From Chimonanthus salicifolius (Eukaryota; Streptophyta; Magnoliopsida; Laurales; Calycanthaceae), in assembly GCA_013350335.1 (NCBI GenBank), contig CM023540.1, positions 48,405,222 to 48,469,221 on the forward strand: 64,000 nucleotides of DNA, read 5' to 3'. The notes under the pieces are model-generated. The model was not told where the DNA came from. It worked only from the letters and a program-made list of their open reading frames with translations, and did no database searches. Numbering within the stretch: the stretch's first letter is position 1; every line of letters begins with the position of its first letter. Shown here in pieces: positions 10,804 through 22,240 of this stretch. Made by a program: the position numbers and the translations under genes.

Positions 10804-12574
10804 AACACTATACCATTTTATTAGATCGGCACTAATGAACCTCCCACCTATTACATGCCCATATTTCATATTCATAAAGGAATATTAAGAAAATTGGAAC
10901 AAAGTTTTAGGAGATTCCTATGGGGGGACAAACATGATAAAAAGAAGGTTCATCTAGTATCAAGGCCTGATGTGACCAAACCTAAGGAAAGAGGTGGCCT
11001 TGGAGAATCAAGCATTATTATGTAAGTGGATTTGGAGGCTTGGAAAAGAAAGGGAAGCATTATTGAGGGCAAGAGTTCTAGCAGCTAGATATGGAATTGG
11101 GGAGAGAGGTGGATGAACTTTAGGAGACAAAGTGGAATGGGAGGGCTCTTAGATTGTGAAAAGTTGTTGGAAGATAGGAAAGGGGGAGGGCCGGGTGGGT
11201 AGTGCATTCAAAGAAAATACAAGATGTCTAGTGTGAAATGGAGACTAAACCCTCTTAAAAGACCCTTAAAAGATGTCTTCCCTAGTTTGTACAGGGTGGC
11301 AAGAGATAAGGATGCAGTTGTGAGCGATCGGTATAGGCTAGAAGGAGATCGAACTCGGTCGCACCTTGATTTTAGAAGACACCTTAGGGGCTTTGAACAG
11401 GAAAATTTAGAAGGCTTGCAATCCCTTTGAGGGACTTTCATTTGTCCATTGTGGAGGAAAGACGAATTAATTTGGACAGAGGAATCTTCCAGAGTCTTTT
11501 TGGTCAAATCAATGGTGGGGAGAGTTGGTAACTCAAGCAACGCGACTTCACTTTCGAGATTAGCATGGAAGAACCTTAATCTCATGGCTTCACTCAAGCA
11601 ACTGTGGAAAATTTCCTTCATCTCATGGGAATACCGTGGGTACTTGACAATACTTGTAACGGGGTTATGTGCTCATGGTCCATTTCACGCCTTGAGCCCA
11701 GAAGGAAAATGGCCTAGCAAGCAATTCCCGTAGCAATCCTCTGGACTATTTGGAAGGAGAGGAAAGCAAGATTTTTTCAATAAAACAAGCTGGAGGCTGA
11801 GGAATTAATCCAGAAAGCCTAAATGGAGATTGTGCAGTTGGCTCTTATTAGGGAAAGAGTTCATAGGATCTATGATAACAGATTTCTATCAGTCATGGAA
11901 AGGCTCTATGATGTGAGCCCCTAAAAAGACTAAGAAGTCAACCACCTGGGCGCCACCACAACAGGGGTGCTTCAAGTTCAATGTGGACAGGGCAACTAGG
12001 GGAAAACTGGACCCGACAGAAATTGGTGGAGTCCTACATGATCATACTAGAGAGCCTTTAGTTGTATTCCTAAAGTCGATCGGCAGGAGAAAATCGAACG
12101 AGGCGGAACTATTCAACATTAGAAAAGCCTTGACTATTTGGAATTCCTTAAGGTTGAGCAAACTAGTTATTGAAAGTGACTCGGCAAATGCAATCAAATG
12201 GGTATGAAGAAAACCTCGTGGAAGCTAATGATTAGGGGGGTAAAGGATCTACCTAAGGGTCGAGAAATTTTGTTCACTAAAGTTAGCAAATCGGCCAACT
12301 GTGTTGCTAACATTTTTGCAAAAGGGAGTAGACTCAACAAGTCGGGGTGTCTACCATCTGTGGCTCATAGGGATGGTGCTTTTGGGATGGGATACTTTCT
12401 CTTGTTGTATGATTTTTGGTTTTGACATGTGATACTGCAGGGTAGGAGACTTTGTACTTTTCTTTCTTTTCTTTGAGTTCATTACTCCTGAACCCAAGTT
12501 TTTCATATTTTCTTCTATGTCCCTTCACATCTATTTTAATGAATTTTTTTTGTTAGCGCTCAAAAAAAAAAAAA
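10804..12574 (+). pseudogene. LINE ORF2 C-terminal part, RNase H and poly-A tail
   Basis: From about 10860 the plus strand reads GILRKLEQSFRRFLWGDKHD and PKERGGLG, the region after the reverse transcriptase. It continues to PSLYRVARDKDAVVSDRY and WRKDELIWTEESSRVFLVKS. The zinc-binding domain is largely deleted at about 11640-11700. RNase H follows at 11970-12207 with FNVDRATRGKLDPTEIGG, NEAELFNIRKAL and VIESDSANAI, which keep the three acidic catalytic positions Asp, Glu and Asp. The element ends in GTTAGCGCTC plus a run of about 15 A (12560-12574). Frameshifts are present. Confidence 0.8.
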
Positions 12575-15159
12575 AGATTGTTTATATAGATATATTTGTT
12601 GTTTGTGGGTCTAGATCATCCACATATGTGTCTTAAGTCACATGTGTCTAGGGTTTCTAAGAAAGTCTTTCTTTTATCAACAGTTGTAAGAGAGAATGGC
12701 GAAGAATTTCACATTTCTCCTATTTCTAGACATGGCCTGGTTCCTTCTGATTCCTTGGTTTGAGATCAAGGGACCTTGTGTGAGTCAAGGTACAAATCCT
12801 CCTCCTCCTTTTTCTCCTTTCCTTCTCTCTCTTTTCTTTTACTTTCCTTTTCTATTTCTTTTCCCCATTTTTTCCCACTTTCTACACCTTATTTTTGTCC
12901 ATTTTTTATCCAAAACCTTAACCTAGCCAAACCAGAACCCAACCCCATCATCAAACACCAAAAGGTGTCGAGACCCACCAATCTGTATGGACGTCCGTGT
13001 GGGTCAATACAATTGTATATATGCGGCCCCATTTTGCCCTATTAACCGTCAGATCCCTATATTAGACTCGTAGATCTAACCCTAACCTACTATTTGAACC
13101 TATTGGAGACCTAGTTTTGCTCAGATTTTAAAGAAAATAACAAGCCATAATCCCTTTGACAAACCCTAAGTGGCCCTATAGCCCTATTTTATCCTTTTGG
13201 GTAATTAATTTTTAAATCTAGATGACCTAGGATAGGATTTAACAAGACCTAATTAATCTTTTGAGAGATTTTGCATTGAAAGCCGGCAATACAACCATGA
13301 GGGAAATATGTGTAGGTGTCGTTCTTCTTTTCGAACCTCTTAGTTAATTGAGTATGAATTTGCATAGTTTTTGTCTTATTCTTTATTTAACATTAATTTC
13401 TCTCTCAAAATGTTGTGTGAATAATGGATATAGGTTCCATGTCATTTTAGAATTCACCACACATTTTTTATTCTCATAAAGGCATCTATCTAACATTTAG
13501 ATCTAGAGTTTCCAATATTTTGACTAGTCCTGCGTTAGTTTTGATATCAAAACATGTCCTACATCAGATTTGATATGAGACTCAAATTGGTCAAACCATA
13601 GGTCGTGTAGTATTTATCCAAATTGGTCTCATCATTCATCTTAGGGTAGTGCATGGCTACAACAGTGATACCAAATACCACATAAAAACAACTACACCAT
13701 GACCCTAGACCAGTTGACTAAAATGCTTAACGGCAATGAATGTCAAGTTAGTGACCCTGCAAACCCAATTTTAGAGGGTCTCAGAAAACACTGAGGCACA
13801 TCTAGGAGTTGTAGAAAATGCATCAGAAAATGAGGATCTAGGGCACGACAAACACCACCTTGTAGACCTCCATCCCCATCGAGGAGGCCACGATGAGGAT
13901 GATTTGGGAGAGGTCCACATGGCTACCAATGAATTGCATCCTATCAACCATCCTTTCCTGGCAAATTTTAGATTTTAGAGGAACCTCATCAAAACTGTAT
14001 CCATATTGACCATTACTACCTCTTGGCCAAAAGGAATGACCTTTAGCCTCCAGTCTATCAAATTCAACTCCCTATGAAACCACTCTAACTGATTGTTAAT
14101 CCATTGTTGCAACGAAGCAGTAAGCCTATTTTGCAAAGGTCTTATTCTGGTGTAATGGATGTAAAATTAACCTAAGTCAACATCAAGGTGTAAAGGGTCT
14201 CGTATGGCAAGAGGTCTTTCGCACTGTTTCTTGGAGCAACAAAAGTGAATGGAGTTGTCCAAGATGTCCAAGTTGAGGAGAACCACAAAATGGACCTGAG
14301 TCCATTGGCTAAGTTCATCTACCATAGTACATATACATGCACGACTTATGTATATGCTAGATTATTTTTGCTAAAATACGTCTATATTTAAAAATAAAAT
14401 ACAAAAAGATATTATTTCCAAACAAAATCAGCAAATGATGTCGAGGTGTTATAAATTTGACAGTGTAATTGTTATGGATGACATACTGTATGCCTCCAAA
14501 TAAACATCTTTTAAGAAAATGAAACAAGTAATGATTTTTCTTAAAGGCCTAGATGACCAAAAGATAGAAACTGGATCCAAAACTTGCTTGAGTTGTTTAT
14601 TGACTTCCCATTTTCTTCAAACAGATAAAAAACTCAGTTTTACCTCTCATATTTTTTCTCCAAATCTAGTGCTTTCCACTTCAAGTCATGTCTTTCTTAT
14701 TTGAATTAAAGAAAGGATGATTAAACTAGTTCTCACTACAATATATTTTACATGAAACTAGTTGCCATATATGCTTTACATATGACACATTGTCATATGC
14801 TGATTTTATTTTAGAGGATCAAGTGATTACATGCTTGAAAGGAGAGGATCAACGTTTGATAAGAAAGGTCTTAGCAACTCTTGGGCAAAATTTGCAAAAC
14901 TTCTTTGAATATTTCAGATGAGACTAAGAGAATATATAAAACATTGAACCCTCTTTGTTAAAAACTTTGTAATAACAATCACAACATTGAATTCATCATC
15001 AACATGGAACTATCTTAATAGAAAATTTAAAAAAATCTTAGTGTTAAGCATCTTGTAAGTTGTAATTGGCCTTCATAATATCCTTTCTCTATATAATCAC
15101 AAAATAATTGCCTACAATATAATCACAAAGTAATTGTCTACAATCATATCTTAGTTACA
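12575..15159. other. Non-coding stretch, probably within a giant intron; one possible retroelement remnant
   Basis: There is no gene I can support. 12790-12910 is a CT-rich tract. About 13650-14340 has a scrambled coding look on the plus strand (MTLDQLTKMLNGNECQVSDP at 13702, later DLGEVHMATNELHPINHPF across frames) and could be a decayed retrotransposon gag, but no diagnostic motif is present. The rest is AT-rich. If the ABC-transporter gene at 17374-19558 is intact, this lies in its fourth intron. Confidence 0.35.
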
Positions 15160-15850
15160 AACATGAAAGCAAATTACAACCATATGATGAACAAACAATC
15201 AAATTCATTCAACAACCACACAAAATGGGTGGGCAAAATCCTTTAACCCACTGAATTTAATTATAAAATCTCTATTAGCTAATTTTTAGTCATTTTTTGC
15301 ACAAATTTTTCCTATTTTTATATAATAACATGATAAGGATGGACCAAATCCTTCCAACTCACCAAATCCAATCTTAAAATCTTTTCTCCTATTTTCTAGT
15401 CCTTTTTTGCATGAATTTCTCCATTTTCTAATAGTAATATGATAAAGATAGGTAAATCCTTCAAACTCACAAAATCAAATCTTAAAATTACCTTTGCCAT
15501 TTTTATTTATTTTTTGCATTATTTTTTTCTATTATTTACTTGTTGGCATGAAAGTAAATCACAACTATTTGATGAACGAATAATCAAGATTCATTTAACT
15601 GTCACCTTGAATTGTCGCTTTTTTGCATGAATTTCTCTAATTTTTAATACTCATATGATAAGGATATATAAGATCCTTCAAACTCACCAAATCAAATCTT
15701 AAAATTCCTTTTTCCATTTTTTTTAGTTATTTTTGGATGAATTTTTCCTATAACTTTGCTTGTTAACATGAAAGTAAATTACAGCAGATTAATGAATGAA
15801 GGGTCAAGATTCATTTAATGGTTAACTTAAACTGTCTTTTTTATATGTAG
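15160..15850. repeat. Degenerate tandem repeat array, AT-rich
   Basis: Two motifs recur in order. One resembles AACTCACCAAATCCAATCTT followed by a TTTTTTGCATGAATTTCTCC block and ATGATAAGGAT (seen near 15235, 15350, 15455 and 15670). The other resembles ACATGAAAGTAAATTACAAC followed by TCAAGATTCATTTAA (near 15165, 15545 and 15765). The period is irregular, about 110 to 370 bp, with many indels. A related single copy lies at about 41350-41485, so the family is dispersed. Confidence 0.6.
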
Positions 15851-15979
15851 AAAAGAGTATATAGAGATTAAAATAATAACTTGAAGTTGAACTCTCTTTC
15901 AAATTGGTACAGCACCAATATAGTCCAATACTAATACATATTGGGTGTATCTCCATATTTAGGAATCATAGGCGGCACT

Positions 15980-16851
15980 TAACGGTGAAACTCGGGCAAG
16001 TCGAGCTGGGTTTAAGAAAACCTAACGTAACCCATATCAAAACTAGCTAAACCCGACCCGACTCAAAGCCTAAATTTTGTAACCCAGCCCGACCCTAATC
16101 TAGCCCCAAGAACAAACACAACCCAACCAATATTAAACCTAACTAAACCCAACCCCACTAAAAAACCCGAATTTTGTAGCCTAGATCGACCATAATCTAG
16201 CCCGAGACTTAGGGTTTTTAATAAACATCTAAATTAATATAGTTTAGTTTTTAAATAAAAATTTCACACATTTAATGTCCGAAAAATGACAAATAAATTG
16301 CAAATAAACAAAAAAAATAATTTCTAAAAGAAATAATGCTTTCACACATCTAATATTTGAGGGGGAAAAAAGGACAAATAAAATACAAAGAAATAAAGTT
16401 TTATTGATAACAACAAGATTATTGATTCAATCACAACCTAAAAGGTTTTTTTAAAAAAAGTTAAAGTATTCATAATGGCCACTGAGTATTCTGTAGGGTC
16501 GGGTCGGGTCATGTAGATTTTTTAAAGCTTGAACTGTTGGGGGACCCACTACAGTAACCAGTTGATCATGTGGGACCCACATTTGGTCATAGTTGACCAA
16601 AATCATCATGGTTTGGAAAGTTAGCCTGAAAGATAATGCTAGTTGTCTAATTTATTGTAATTAGTTATCCTATCATTACATTCCCTTTTTGCCACCGTAA
16701 TTGGCGCTCCTATGAGTATATATTCATGTATTATCCTTCAGAGTTAAAAATAAAAAACAACCCAACCCTAGTGTAAGAAATGCTTAACCCAACCCACTCA
16801 CTTTTCGGGTTGGGTCATGCGGGTCGAGTAAAAACCCACGTTTCACCCCTA
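15980..16851. mobile_element. Degenerate hAT-like element with GGGTCGGGTC repeats
   Basis: The left end reads TAACGGTGAAACTCGGG. The reverse complement of the right end reads TAGGGGTGAAACGTGGG, so the terminal repeats match at 14 of 18 bases. Flanks GCGGCACT (15972-15979) and AAGGCACT (16852-16859) match at 6 of 8 bases, as expected for an old 8-bp hAT target duplication. Subterminal DNA is full of CCCGACCC/GGGTCGGGT units like those in the hAT MITE at 31740-32079. Inside, 16535-16770 starts TGTTGGGGGACCCAC, resembling the start of the Copia LTRs at 51508 and 63421, so an LTR fragment may be nested here. No transposase is visible. Confidence 0.6.
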
Positions 16852-17373
16852 AAGGCACTAGTATGCATCCAGTGTATCATGTTTTTGACCACCTAAAACC
16901 ATTTCAAACTTATGTTGTATAAACACTTCAATGTAGGCAACATTTCCATTTCTAACACTTCATTTTCAAAATTTGTGTCCTTGTCATGTCCCTGCCGTGC
17001 ATGGGGATCATAGTTTCAAACATTAGACTGAACCATGATTACTGTTGTTAACTACCTGAAATGTTTAAAACAAGAAGATGAAGTTCACCAAACTTCCTCA
17101 GAGCTAAATTAGAACACAATGCTACAAAAGCAGTAAATGTTTCAAGTGAACCAAACAAAAGGGAGAAATGACAAATGAGGGGAAAACCTTCATTTAGGAA
17201 TGAAATAATTACAAAAAAGATATATGGAAAAGTAACATGAAAACCAAATTACTAGCTGCCAAGAAGACTCAAAAAGGATATCACCCATGTAAATGCCTAC
17301 AATGAACTAAAGACAAACCAGCATTCATGTATGAAGCCACTTGATGCTTGAAAACAAGACAAGAAATACCTAC

Positions 17374-17448
17374 AATTAAAATACTCGTCGTGGAAGCAAT
17401 CAACAATGCAATTGTAGCAACAATCAATTTCCCTACATCAGGCTTCGC
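17374..17448 (-). CDS. ALS1: ALS1-like gene, exon 4 (first transmembrane helix)
   Basis: CTTTCAG/GCGAAG and TTAATT/GTAGGT bound 25 codons. AKPDVGKLIVATIALLIAST is followed by TSILI, a strongly hydrophobic helix. The next residue in the family is normally Pro, which would open exon 5. Confidence 0.75.
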
Positions 17449-19558
17449 CTGAAAGAAGAAAAGACGATACCATCTTTAATAAGCAGTTGTGAATTCAGAA
17501 AATGAACTCAAAGAAGCTCCTTCTTACCAGTAGAAGAATTCTAGAAAACCCAACATTTGCAGCCTGAGTTTGAGAAATGGATTTATCAGCATATGTACTC
17601 TTTGCAGTCATGAATCAAAGAATTGTAATGAGAAACTGAATCCAATGTCACCTGGACTGCATCACCGTGTTCGAGATCTGCCAAAGAACCATTTGCTGAT
17701 TGGGCATCATTTCCCTTGTTTTCTGCCTATAAAATGTAAATGTCATTAGCTTTTAGTTCAAAAAATGTACACTTGGAGACTATCTTTCATCATACAAAAT
17801 TTTCTTTAATTATTATACTTAAATGAGCAAAGGGGAAACACTGTGATGTCCAGATACACACAACTCCAAAACTATAGACAAACATGTGTTGTAGGGGCCA
17901 TCACATGTATGGGCTCAACATGAGAAGTGAAGGCATTAGACAATGGAAAGGATCAGATTAGCTTGCCAGCAGGCAAAAAAAAGTGCATAAAAGAAGCAAA
18001 AATTGAGCAACCAGTTCCAATATAATGGGGAGACTTACAGAGATCAGACAAGTAGCAATTGTCTGAAACTCTGCATGCATGGGCATTGGGACATGGTCCA
18101 ATCAACATTCACTTGTATGGGAGGATGCACTTTGTTTAATTTCCATAGGCCACAAAAAATAATATAGTATAGATTTTCCTGAAAGAAACCAACCAAATAA
18201 GAGAAGCAAACTAAATAAAAAACACGACAAACAAGATCACCAAAAAGAATAATGAAATGCAACGTTTAAAATATACAATGAAAGTACCATCCCCAAAAAA
18301 GAATGTCCATAGCAGATCTAAACAACATCAATCAATTCCCATTTGTGCAATCCAAAACCTCATTAGCATTGCACATTGATATCTATACAAGAAAAAGAAC
18401 AAAATACAAAAGTCTGACATGATTATTCAAGAATGCCAAATGAAAACACAGGGACTACAACATAAGTAGAAATATTCAACTTAATTATCAGGATTCCAAA
18501 CCAAAAACAAACAGCAGTCCAAGCTCCATAGTACTGAAAAATAAAATTCTGCCCCTGTTGATGCTGGTACAGCAGTCCCTAAATTTATTTTTACACAATT
18601 TAAGAAGGACATAGCATATGCATCAAAGATAGTGAAAGTATCATTAACTACTCCAAAAAGAAAATATTTTAAACAATCAATGAGCGAAATTCGACCATAA
18701 ATTATCCAAAGAATTCAAAGTCAAAGTCAAAGCAAAGCCCAAAAACCAAAATATAAAAGAAAGAAACTAACATGTTTATCGAGTATTCCACAGCCAAAAC
18801 AAAACTGGCCCTCCCAAAATTTGAAAAAATATTGGCATTTGCACCCATTTCTTTTATCGTTCCAAGTTTTCACCAACAATTTACCAGAAAGGATGTATGC
18901 AGCAAACATAGGGAGCGCCAATACTTAAACAAGGGAAAAAAAAAAGACAAAGCGACCATATACATAAAGGAGAATATTCAAAACAGGATATGAGGGAGAA
19001 AAAAAAAGGCCATACATATTGATAATTGCACCCTTTTCCCTTCTGTTTCAATTTTTTTGTCTCATCAATTAAGGAAAAAAATGATGCATGGGTCAGCAAA
19101 TATACCCCTTGCACCCTTTTCCCTTCTGTTTCAATTTTTTTTCCCTCATCAATTAAGTAAAAAAATGACGCATAGGTCAGCAAATAAATCCATCAACCCT
19201 CCGAACCACTAAACCCAACCCAACCCCCCTTCCCCCCTCTCCTCCTCCTCCTCCCAAGAAACAAAAATGAACAAATAAAAGAGGTAACATGATAACACAT
19301 TCAGAAACCAATATATCCTGGAAAATCGTATCATGGGGTTTTTGCCAAAACATCATTAAGATGAACATACGCAAATTATTTAATGACAAAAAAGACAACA
19401 CATTAACTTGCAGAGAATCAAAATTATAATAAATCAAGAAACCAATATATCTTGTAAATCCTATGATGGATTTTTGAAAAAAAGAAAGAACATACCTCAT
19501 GATTCAGGAGAGGAACTTTCTCGCTGGGAGATGCATTGGTGTCTGATCCTCTCCCCAT
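17374..19558 (-). CDS. ALS1: ALS1/ABCB27-like half-size ABC transporter, first four exons
   Basis: Four minus-strand exons, each a whole number of codons and each bounded by AG/GT, join without a stop: 19496-19558 (21 codons), 17652-17726 (25), 17528-17563 (12) and 17374-17448 (25). The start is MGRGSDTNASPSEKVPLL at 19558, and the chain includes LEHGDAVQ, AANVGFSRILLL and AKPDVGKLIVATIALLIAS. The last exon holds the first hydrophobic transmembrane helix. From knowledge of the family, this N-terminus matches ALS1/TAP2-type ABCB half transporters, vacuolar proteins linked to aluminium tolerance. The remaining transmembrane helices and the ATPase domain must lie to the left; I could not find the next exon between 12575 and 17373, and 1-12574 is LINE. 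So either intron 4 exceeds 17 kb or the gene is truncated. Family assignment is by memory of motifs, not by search. Confidence 0.72.
17528..17563 (-). CDS. ALS1: ALS1-like gene, exon 3 (36-bp micro-exon)
   Basis: AACTCAG/GCTGCA and CTACTG/GTAAGA bound 12 codons, AANVGFSRILLL. The exon is tiny but keeps phase 0 on both sides. Confidence 0.75.
17652..17726 (-). CDS. ALS1: ALS1-like gene, exon 2
   Basis: The acceptor TTTATAG/GCAGAA and the donor GTCCAG/GTGACA frame 25 codons (AENKGNDAQSANGSLADLEH then GDAVQ). The hydrophilic acidic N-terminal segment with LEHGDAV is characteristic of the ALS1-type ABCB proteins. Intron 1 is 1769 bp. Confidence 0.75.
19027..19190. repeat. Tandem duplication, about 83 bp
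   Basis: The unit TTGCACCCTTTTCCCTTCTG...GTCAGCAAAT occurs twice in a row (about 19026-19105 and 19109-19187) with minor changes (GTCTCATC against CCCTCATC; ATGATGCAT against ATGACGCAT). It lies in intron 1 of the ALS1-like gene. Confidence 0.8.
19496..19558 (-). CDS. ALS1: ALS1-like gene, exon 1
   Basis: The ATG at 19556-19558 opens 21 codons ending VPLLNHE at the donor GAG/GTATG (19496/19495). A different frame over the same bases (19497-19715) is open for 72 codons but stops at the junction, so it is taken as a shadow or upstream frame. The start choice rests on in-phase joining with the next exon. Confidence 0.65.
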
Positions 19559-19759
19559 TTGAAGTTCCAAAAAGAAAAGAACCCAATTTTGCTCTTGACT
19601 CTCTGGTCAGGGAGTTAAGACCCGTTTTGAGGACTACAGTGCATCTCTCTTTCTCACTACACTGTGCGTTTGCTACAACAGCATGTGGAGATGTTAACGA
19701 ATTACCAAGCTCCACTGCTCAGACAGTGACAACCAAATGAGGACCTATAAGATTATTAG

Positions 19760-22239
19760 TTTAATTTTATACAATTACATTTTAATGCATTTAATATAAA
19801 TTTATTTTAAATATAAAAACTACTAAAGATTATATAGTTAATAAACTACTAAAATAAAGTCATTCATCATAAATAGTTATGAAGCACCCAACAAAATTAC
19901 CATAATAAGTATAATTATATAACTTCATCATCAATGCTCAAAATTACCAACATTCATTTACATAACTCTTGAATTTTAAAAAATAAAAATTTATTATTTT
20001 ATTTTAAATTTAAATATTTAATTTAGTCTATGAACCCATTCTATCACAACCTAACTTACTTGACTTGAGTGAACAAGTCTACTAAGTATCTTGACTTAGA
20101 TTAACAATTTAATTCCACTTAGTTTGACTGTACCTAATGATAATACAATATTATTAATACTCCTTCCATTCCATTTTAATTGTCCGATTTTAAAATTTTA
20201 CATTTTTTAAAGACAGTTTCGGAAGTACTATATAAACTATCACAGTAAAATTCTATAATAATATAATATTACAATAAACTTCTTAATGTTACTGATGAAA
20301 AGGTATATACATTGAAAAACATATCAGACAACACACTTTATACTACTCCAATATGAATCGAACAACTATTTGGGACATTCTCAAAAAATATATCAGATAA
20401 CTAAATTGAAACAGAGGAGTATATATTATATGATCAAGTTGAGTCAATTTACTAAATCAATCAACTAGTCCATCTAAATCCATTGTATCCAATGACCTGG
20501 TTTTTTATTGAGTTAGGATTGACTCATGAGAGTTAACTAGAAAATTGGCCCAATTGAAAATTTATACTAAAATTTCACTTGGATTTGAGAAATAAATAAT
20601 ATAATAGTAAAGTACACTAAACAAAGCACAAAACACCAAACACATACATGAAATAGAAAAACCCTACACCAGATTTTGCAATCTGGAGAGGATAAAACTC
20701 ATTGGTACAATTGTTAATTGGATATTCCACTTTATCAAACTATTTAGAAATTTATAGGGTTCGTTTGCACCTAAAACACTCAACTGCTGAAATAAGATAA
20801 TAAGGTTTCACATGACACACCCCTCTTTGTAACTCACTTTTCAATCTCAACCCTTCAATTTTTAAATTCTTACAATCTTATTCTCTTTAATTTCTCCTTA
20901 AATGTCTCGAGCAATCTCACTTAGGAATGACAATATAAATTCAAAAGTTAGAGAATTACCATTGAAAAAATAGAGTTTGAGCATTCATTTGCAGCATGAT
21001 TGTTAATCAAGTTTGAGATTGGACATATTAATGCTTCGTCAAAGGCTTGAGCTCAAGCTAAATATATCATGTATAATTTTATACCTTAAATTATAAAAAT
21101 AAATGAAACGTACAATTTGAAAATAGACTGGACAAGGTAGAATTGGATTAAATTTTAAACAATTCAGTTTCTAGTCACTTAATCTTATTAATCAAAATAT
21201 CAAGTGTTATTGAATTTTATAAAGATATTAGATAGCTTTAACTACTTAAGTTAAGTGATTTTTAATTGAATTTTATGCTAAAATTTTATTGAGTTGTTCA
21301 TTAAATTCATTTTTAAGTTATATACTTGAGTTTTTTATAGAACCCATGGAAATTAAAAAAAAAAAATGGATTTAGTACCATGACATAAATCTTTTCTAAG
21401 CAAATTTGTTCTATTTTTTACTTCAACGGGCTCTTTGTCAGGCTCAGACTTAGCCCCGACGTTCCATTTTTCTAAATCGGCTTAGGCTTGGTGCAACATC
21501 GGCCTGGCCCAAGCCTAGCCCACTATATCCTACTCCCCATCATGGAAAGAAACCTCAGCCAATACACATTGTACCGGCCATATACGGTTTTAAATCACCG
21601 AATTTGCCCTGAGAAAAAAAAGTAAGAGAGAGAGATATTGGCCGAGATAAGAGACCTGAGATATCGACCAATATCTGAGATCCGAGACAGCAATATTTTG
21701 AATAAGACAAATTCTTGACCCCCTGCTCACGATCACCTTCACTGAAAAATATCCATTAACTAACCTTCCATGCCTCATTACGTGATAAGTGTCCCTTAAA
21801 TCTCTTTCTCCATTTCATAGTTTTTTTTTTTAATTTCTATTGCATTTCTTGATTTTCTTTAACTCATATCTCTTTTATAAATAAGTTTTTTGGGTATTGT
21901 AGGAAATTGGGCTAGTGTTGTCAATGTCACTACAAGAATTGTTGGTAACTGAAAAGAACTTAAAGTTGTATGAAGCAGAAAAGACAATTCACATAAATCT
22001 CTAATGCCGACGACGGTCTTTGAAGGAAGATATGTCTGAAATAATTATCAAGAAAATATATAAAAGAAATGGTTATGAGGAAGATTTTCCTCCGAGAAAG
22101 CTCAAGGAAAAGACTTTCCTTCAAGGGATCTGAAAGATAATATAAGATTATCTAAGAATATACAGAGAATTTGATGTCAAAATTTGTTACAAGAAGATGA
22201 TAAGAATATTTTTCTTACTATCCCTGAGAAGATCACGGT
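19760..22239. other. AT-rich intergenic DNA upstream of the ALS1-like gene
   Basis: No gene is supported. Apart from the Stowaway element at 20160-20419, 21560-21720 has fragments resembling the CGGCCGATAT-rich MITE at 34216-34396 (TATTGGCCGAGATA, ATATCGACCAATAT). The part just right of 19558 should hold the 5' UTR and promoter of the gene, but I see no convincing TATA assignment. Confidence 0.5.
20160..20419. mobile_element. Stowaway-like (Tc1/mariner) MITE
   Basis: Ends read CTCCTTCCATTCCATTTTAA at the left and, in reverse complement, CTCCTCTGTTTCAATTTAGT at the right. A TA dinucleotide flanks both sides (20158-20159 and 20420-20421). These are the terminal signature and TA target duplication of plant mariner-type MITEs. 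The element is 260 bp, AT-rich and non-coding. Confidence 0.75.
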
Positions 22240-22240
22240 T

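Larger units (their letters stand above)
5561..12574 (+). mobile_element. Long LINE with a 5' inversion (twin-priming structure)
   Basis: The 3' part lies on the plus strand (about 10804-12574): thumb, zinc region, RNase H and a poly-A tail at 12560-12574. The 5' part (5561-10803: ORF1, endonuclease and most of the reverse transcriptase) lies on the minus strand. At 5561-5600 the inverted part stops at CWDRIVDKMES. The plus part starts at about 10810 with IRSALMNLP and TYYMPIFHIHKGILRKLEQ. In plant LINEs these two stretches are only about 15 to 20 residues apart. One element with its front part flipped explains this with a small loss at the junction, as twin priming produces. I found no target-site duplication. 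Confidence 0.75.

Noticed and set aside
12575..12640. Target-site duplication for the LINE at 5561-12574.
   Set aside because: ATTGT occurs near both ends but not directly at the insertion edges, so it is likely chance.
13650..14340. A gypsy-type gag remnant.
   Set aside because: Scattered peptide stretches in several frames without a zinc knuckle, protease or LTR; not enough to call.
16535..16770. A solo LTR of the Copia-4/5 family (TGTTGGGGGACCCAC start).
   Set aside because: Only the start is convincing. I could not find a matching end or a 5-bp target duplication, so it is mentioned inside the hAT-like entry only.
19497..19715. A 72-codon open frame starting MELGNSLTSPH on the minus strand.
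   Set aside because: It stops exactly at the exon 1 donor and is out of phase with the other exons, while the frame from 19558 joins them. It may be a 5'-UTR upstream frame.
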